From Streptococcus oralis subsp. tigurinus AZ_3a (GTDB taxonomy: Bacteria > Bacillota > Bacilli > Lactobacillales > Streptococcaceae): a stretch of DNA of 64,000 nt. The position numbers were made by a program, and so were the translations under genes. The stretch covers positions 62,001 through 126,000 of the forward strand of contig AORU01000003.1 of assembly GCA_000344275.1 (NCBI GenBank), given 5' to 3'. Shown piece after piece: positions 60,741 to 64,000 of the stretch. The stretch's first letter is position 1. Every line of letters begins with the position of its first letter. The notes beneath the pieces were generated by a model. The model worked only from the letters and a program-made list of their open reading frames with translations. It was not told where the DNA came from and ran no database searches.

Positions 60741-61733
60741 TTAGAGCTCCTTTCGGTAGAAGCGACGGATAATATCCTCAATATCCGTATCCACCATTTT
60801 CAAATCACGGACTTCAAAATCAGACAGGGTTTGCTTGATAATATCAGCTGACTGGTAGCGGGAACTATCGAATTCAATGTTAAGGCTATTTCCTTGTCTA
60901 TCAATGGTCATATCAGGCAAGCCTTCAAAGTGAGAAAGGAGATGACTTTGCCCTGGCACCAATTCAAAGGAAAGAGTCTTCATCTTGCCAAAGGTTTCCT
61001 TGAGCTGACTCACCGTTCCATCAAAAATCTCCTGCCCCTTGTCAATCATGAAAATCCGATCACAAAGTTGCTCAATATCACTCAGATCGTGAGTGGTCAA
61101 GAGAATGGTGGTTTCTTCCTCTTGATTGATCTGGGTAATGGCGCGACGAATGTTATCCTTGACGGAAACATCCAAACCAATGGTCGGCTCATCTAAAAAG
61201 AGAACTTTAGGATTGTGGAGCAAGGAAGCCGCAATATCCGCCCGCATCCGTTGACCAAGTGAAAGAGTCCGCACGGGATCCTTGATAAATTCCTTCAAAT
61301 CCAAGACTTCATTCAAAAAGTCCATGCGCTTATGGAAAAGCGAGTCTGGCACATCATAAATCTCCTTTAAGACCGTATAGGTCTCTTGCAGAGCCAAATC
61401 CCACCACAGCTGGGTGCGTTGTCCAAAGACTACGCCAATATCCTTGACATAGTCTTGACGATTGTCCTGCGGAATCTTGCCATTAATCCGACAAAAACCA
61501 GATGTCGGTTTTAAAATCCCTGTCAGCATCTTAATAGTTGTTGACTTCCCAGCACCATTTGCCCCGATAAAACCTAAAATTTGACCTTTTGGTACCTCAA
61601 AAGTCAAATCCTTGACTGCTTCAAAGGTCTGCTTTTCAGGATGAATAAAGGAGCGCAAAGCTCCCTTTAACCCCGGCTCCTTTACTGTCTTCACAAAGTT
61701 CTTCTGAAGATGTTCCACTTCTATCATTGCCAT
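60741..61733 (-). CDS. ABC-2 type transporter ATP-binding protein
   Basis: A 330-residue ATPase with Walker A GANGAGKSTT near residue 57, signature LSLGQRMRADIA near 158, LFLDEPTIGLD and a C-terminal extension of about 80 residues. GGGAG is upstream. It is first in a three-gene exporter operon. LSLGQRM-type ATPases with DUF990 permeases may export polysaccharide, lipid or peptide; this one's cargo is not known. Confidence 0.85.
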   Translation of the reverse strand: MAMIEVEHLQKNFVKTVKEPGLKGALRSFIHPEKQTFEAVKDLTFEVPKGQILGFIGANGAGKSTTIKMLTGILKPTSGFCRINGKIPQDNRQDYVKDIGVVFGQRTQLWWDLALQETYTVLKEIYDVPDSLFHKRMDFLNEVLDLKEFIKDPVRTLSLGQRMRADIAASLLHNPKVLFLDEPTIGLDVSVKDNIRRAITQINQEEETTILLTTHDLSDIEQLCDRIFMIDKGQEIFDGTVSQLKETFGKMKTLSFELVPGQSHLLSHFEGLPDMTIDRQGNSLNIEFDSSRYQSADIIKQTLSDFEVRDLKMVDTDIEDIIRRFYRKEL

Positions 61734-61734
61734 A

Positions 61735-62017
61735 TCTATCTCCCTACCACAAGGAATAGCAACATTGTATTTTTGACTACAAATATTCTAAATCCTTACT
61801 TTTTACACCTTCCACATTTTATCATTACAGAAGGCTTTATACCAACCTATTATAGTCCAATAAAAAACGAAATGCAAGCGTTTGCCTATAGATTGTAAAA
61901 TTAGAGATTCCACTCTTAAAATAATAGTTTTAATCAAAAATTCTGGTTTAATAGCTTCCTTAAAACACCAAAAAACCCACCCCAATGGGCAGGTTCTTTC
62001 TGTATTGTTCAGCTAGA
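61735..62017. other. Intergenic region between the exporter operon and fba
   Basis: AT-rich region holding the fba terminator near 61970-61998 and the promoter region of the exporter (TATAGT/ATAAT-like sequences). No gene or repeat is evident. Confidence 0.5.
61970..61998 (-). terminator. Terminator after fba
   Basis: AACCTGCCC pairs imperfectly with GGGGTGGGTT around a short loop, followed by TTTT on the minus strand. Confidence 0.7.
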
Positions 62018-62899
62018 TTATGCTTTACCTTCTGAACCGAATACGTCGATACGTTCTTCAACAGCTTCTGTAATTGCTTCGAAACCTGGTTTCAAGAATT
62101 TACGTGGGTCAAAGAGTTTCTTCTTATCGTATTCTGCTTCGTTTGCTTCGTATTCAGCAACAAATTTACGAGTTGCGTTAGCAAATGCGATTTGGCATTC
62201 AGTATTAACGTTAACTTTCGCAACACCAAGTTTGATAGCTGCTTGGATTTGGTCATCAGGAATACCTGAACCACCATGCAATACGATTGGGAAGCCTGGA
62301 ACTGCTTCTGTCAATTTTTGCAAGTGATCAAGGTGAAGACCTTTCCAGTTTGCTGGGTAAGGACCGTGGATGTTACCGATACCAGCTGCCAAGAAGTCAA
62401 TACCAGTTGCAACCATTGCTTTAGCATCTTCAATTGGAGCCAATTCGCCATCACCAATGATTCCGTCTTCTTCACCACCGATAGTACCAACTTCAGCTTC
62501 TACTGATACGCCGTTTGCATGAGCAAATTCTACAACTTTACGAGCTTTTTCAAGGTTTTCTTCAACTGGAAGGTGTGAACCGTCAAACATAACTGAAGTA
62601 TAACCAACTCGGATACATTCAAGTGCATCTTCATAATGACCATGGTCAAGGTGAATAGCAACTGGTACAGTAATTCCCATTGATTCTACAAGGTTTTCGA
62701 TGAGAAGTTTACATACTTTGTAACCACCCATGTATTTCGCAGCACCCATAGAAGTTTGGATCAAAACTGGAGCTTTTTTAGCTTCTGCTGCACGCAAGAT
62801 AGCTTGAGTCCACTCAAGGTTGTTTGTGTTAAATCCACCAACTGCATAACCGTTGTCACGAGCTGCTTGGACAAATTTTTCTGCTGAAACGATTGCCAT
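62018..62899 (-). CDS. fba: Fructose-bisphosphate aldolase, class II
   Basis: A 293-residue zinc aldolase of glycolysis and gluconeogenesis. IHLDHGHYEDA near residue 84 carries a zinc His and the catalytic Asp, GTIGGEEDG near 137 and VLHGGSGIPD near 207 hold further zinc and phosphate ligands. Expressed alone, with AGGAGG upstream and an inverted repeat ATGGGT/ACCCAT in the leader near 62925-62938. Confidence 0.97.
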   Translation of the reverse strand: MAIVSAEKFVQAARDNGYAVGGFNTNNLEWTQAILRAAEAKKAPVLIQTSMGAAKYMGGYKVCKLLIENLVESMGITVPVAIHLDHGHYEDALECIRVGYTSVMFDGSHLPVEENLEKARKVVEFAHANGVSVEAEVGTIGGEEDGIIGDGELAPIEDAKAMVATGIDFLAAGIGNIHGPYPANWKGLHLDHLQKLTEAVPGFPIVLHGGSGIPDDQIQAAIKLGVAKVNVNTECQIAFANATRKFVAEYEANEAEYDKKKLFDPRKFLKPGFEAITEAVEERIDVFGSEGKA

Positions 62900-62949
62900 T
62901 TTATCAGGCCTCCTGTATATTTTTATGGGTCAACCCATTTACATTGTTC

Positions 62950-62972
62950 ATTTTATCACTTTTTGATAAAAA
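62950..62972 (-). promoter_or_regulatory. fba promoter region with an 8-bp inverted repeat
   Basis: TTTTATCA-5 nt-TGATAAAA; the minus-strand TGA-TAAAAT is a plausible extended -10. It might also act as a weak vncS terminator. Confidence 0.45.
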
Positions 62973-63037
62973 AAGCTAGTTTTTCCCATACTTTAGATTG
63001 AATTTCTTCTAATCCGATTGATGTAAACCCTTTCTTT

Positions 63038-64000
63038 TTAATCTTGACTAACTCTAGGAAAGCGTATAAAGAAAGTCAAGCGATCATCCTGCCTTTCAAA
63101 ACGATAAGGCAATTTCTCATGTTCTAATAAACTTTTGACCACAAAGAGTCCCATCCCCGAACCTTTGGCCTTGCGACTAGCATTTCCAGAAAAAGACTGG
63201 GCCAATTGTTCTTGTTCTTCAGGACTACAGCTATTCTCGATAAAGAGTTCTCCTTCTCTTTCTCCAATGCGGACCAAGCCGCCTGTAGTGGAGTGCTTGA
63301 TAGCATTGCTGATGAGATTCGATAATATCAGTTTCATGACAGATGGGTTTATGTAAGCCTGCTGATGGGTCAAACGATTGTCTATCTGAAGTTCTCTCTC
63401 CTTGGCTAGCAAAGCATAATCCTTAACCAAACTTTGCGTCACCTGAAGGAGGTCAACCTCTTCTTTCTCGTCTCGCAATTCCTGAACAGAAGAAAGAGAC
63501 AATATCTGGAGAACGTGGTGACTGAGGTCGTCTACAATTCCCAAGGCAACTCCCAGATAGTGGTCTCTATCCTTATAACGACCGACATTTTCTTTCATAT
63601 TTTCAATCAGAATTTTCAAGCTAGCCAGAGGTGTTTTCAATTCATGAGAAGCCCCTCGTAGGAACTCAACCTTCATCTTCTCCAGCTGGAGAATAGCTTC
63701 ATTCTTGTCATGCAAGTCCGCAATGACAGTCAAGAGATGCTGGTAAAGGCTATTGATTTGTTCCTTGAGATCACCTATCTCATCCTTAGAATCCACGCGC
63801 AATCGCACTTGGGCATCCAAATCCATCATCCGACGGGTCACCCGCTTGATTTCCAAAATCGGGGCAACAATGGTCCGAGCATAGATGTAGGCCACCAAGA
63901 GGGAAATCAGAAAGGATGCCAACAAAGTATAGGGAAGAAACTGGAGACTGATCTGCTCTGCTTCCTTTTGCAAGTCCATAGAAGCTATAAACTGAAGAGT
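63038..64000 (-). CDS. vncS: Sensor histidine kinase VncS, 3' part
   Basis: About 320 residues in the frame that enters from the right edge; the first Met at 63977-63979 is internal, since the seven codons before it are open and match VncS (TLQF..AS). A TM helix (about residues 23-43 of the fragment) and HAMP linker lead to HisKA with phospho-acceptor His in GASHELKTPLASL, then the HATPase N box NLISNAIKH and G box GSGMGLFVVK. With VncR it senses peptide or envelope signals; the vex transporter genes lie further upstream in pneumococci. Confidence 0.9.
   Translation of the reverse strand, partial: TLQFIASMDLQKEAEQISLQFLPYTLLASFLISLLVAYIYARTIVAPILEIKRVTRRMMDLDAQVRLRVDSKDEIGDLKEQINSLYQHLLTVIADLHDKNEAILQLEKMKVEFLRGASHELKTPLASLKILIENMKENVGRYKDRDHYLGVALGIVDDLSHHVLQILSLSSVQELRDEKEEVDLLQVTQSLVKDYALLAKERELQIDNRLTHQQAYINPSVMKLILSNLISNAIKHSTTGGLVRIGEREGELFIENSCSPEEQEQLAQSFSGNASRKAKGSGMGLFVVKSLLEHEKLPYRFERQDDRLTFFIRFPRVSQD

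Noticed and set aside
63977..63979. ATG at 63979 as the true start of the histidine kinase
   Set aside because: The frame is open to the window edge and the preceding codons match VncS, so this Met is internal.

Overview
The window looks like chromosomal DNA of a mitis-group Streptococcus, close to S. pneumoniae but probably S. mitis, S. oralis or a relative. Signs are low GC, the pyruvate oxidase SpxB, a choline-binding cell-wall amidase, an SMK-box metK leader, a CtsR box before clpP, extended -10 promoters of TGTGGTATAAT type, and protein sequences resembling pneumococcal FtsX, VncS and LctO as I remember them without matching exactly. Several junctions (clpE near metK, metK beside a DEAD-box helicase, a three-gene insertion between acuB and livF) differ from the pneumococcal order I recall. 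No insertion sequence, prophage or CRISPR array was seen.

Layout. 1-3 kb: end of clpE, a GyrI-like protein, a WYL regulator, a NUDIX hydrolase and a DUF1827 protein. 3-9 kb: metK behind a split SMK box, a DEAD-box helicase, an EEP-family phosphohydrolase and a glucose-type PTS transporter. 9-13 kb: ftsE-ftsX, prfB with its programmed frameshift, and acuB. 13-16.5 kb: a three-gene accessory operon encoding an NCS1 permease, a 61-residue membrane protein and an HTH/nucleotidyltransferase/choline-kinase-like fusion. 16.5-21.4 kb: covarying tandem hairpins, then the liv branched-chain amino acid importer. 21-30 kb: ylbG, clpP, upp, dCMP deaminase, TetR, DegV, a flavoprotein, a second NUDIX, a TipA-like MerR regulator, a Na+-coupled symporter and manA. 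30-39.2 kb: 6-phospho-beta-glucosidase, a 51-residue membrane protein, a VOC protein, spxB, copper resistance copY-cupA-copA, and a frameshifted lactate oxidase gene.

39.3-43 kb is accessory: a remnant of an amino-acid-binding lipoprotein, then a small secreted protein with a dedicated four-gene ABC transporter, resembling a bacteriocin/immunity cassette. 43-49 kb: pyrF-pyrE behind a PyrR attenuator, and murD-murG-divIB. 48.4-51.2 kb: a bacteriocin-type ABC pair without an adjacent peptide gene. 51.5-59 kb: typA, a pseudouridine synthase, small membrane proteins, yqgQ-rhodanese, a LysR regulator, the choline-binding amidase and tRNA-Thr(CGU). 59-64 kb: an ABC-2 exporter, fba and the 3' part of vncS.

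Themes. Oxygen and peroxide metabolism is represented by spxB (apparently intact) and lctO (broken). Cell-envelope genes recur (ftsEX, murD/murG/divIB, the choline-binding amidase and possibly the choline-type activation fusion). RNA-level control is frequent: SMK box, PyrR attenuator, prfB frameshift, a possible symporter attenuator and several likely leaderless genes. Family names are from recognition of motifs; no database search was run.
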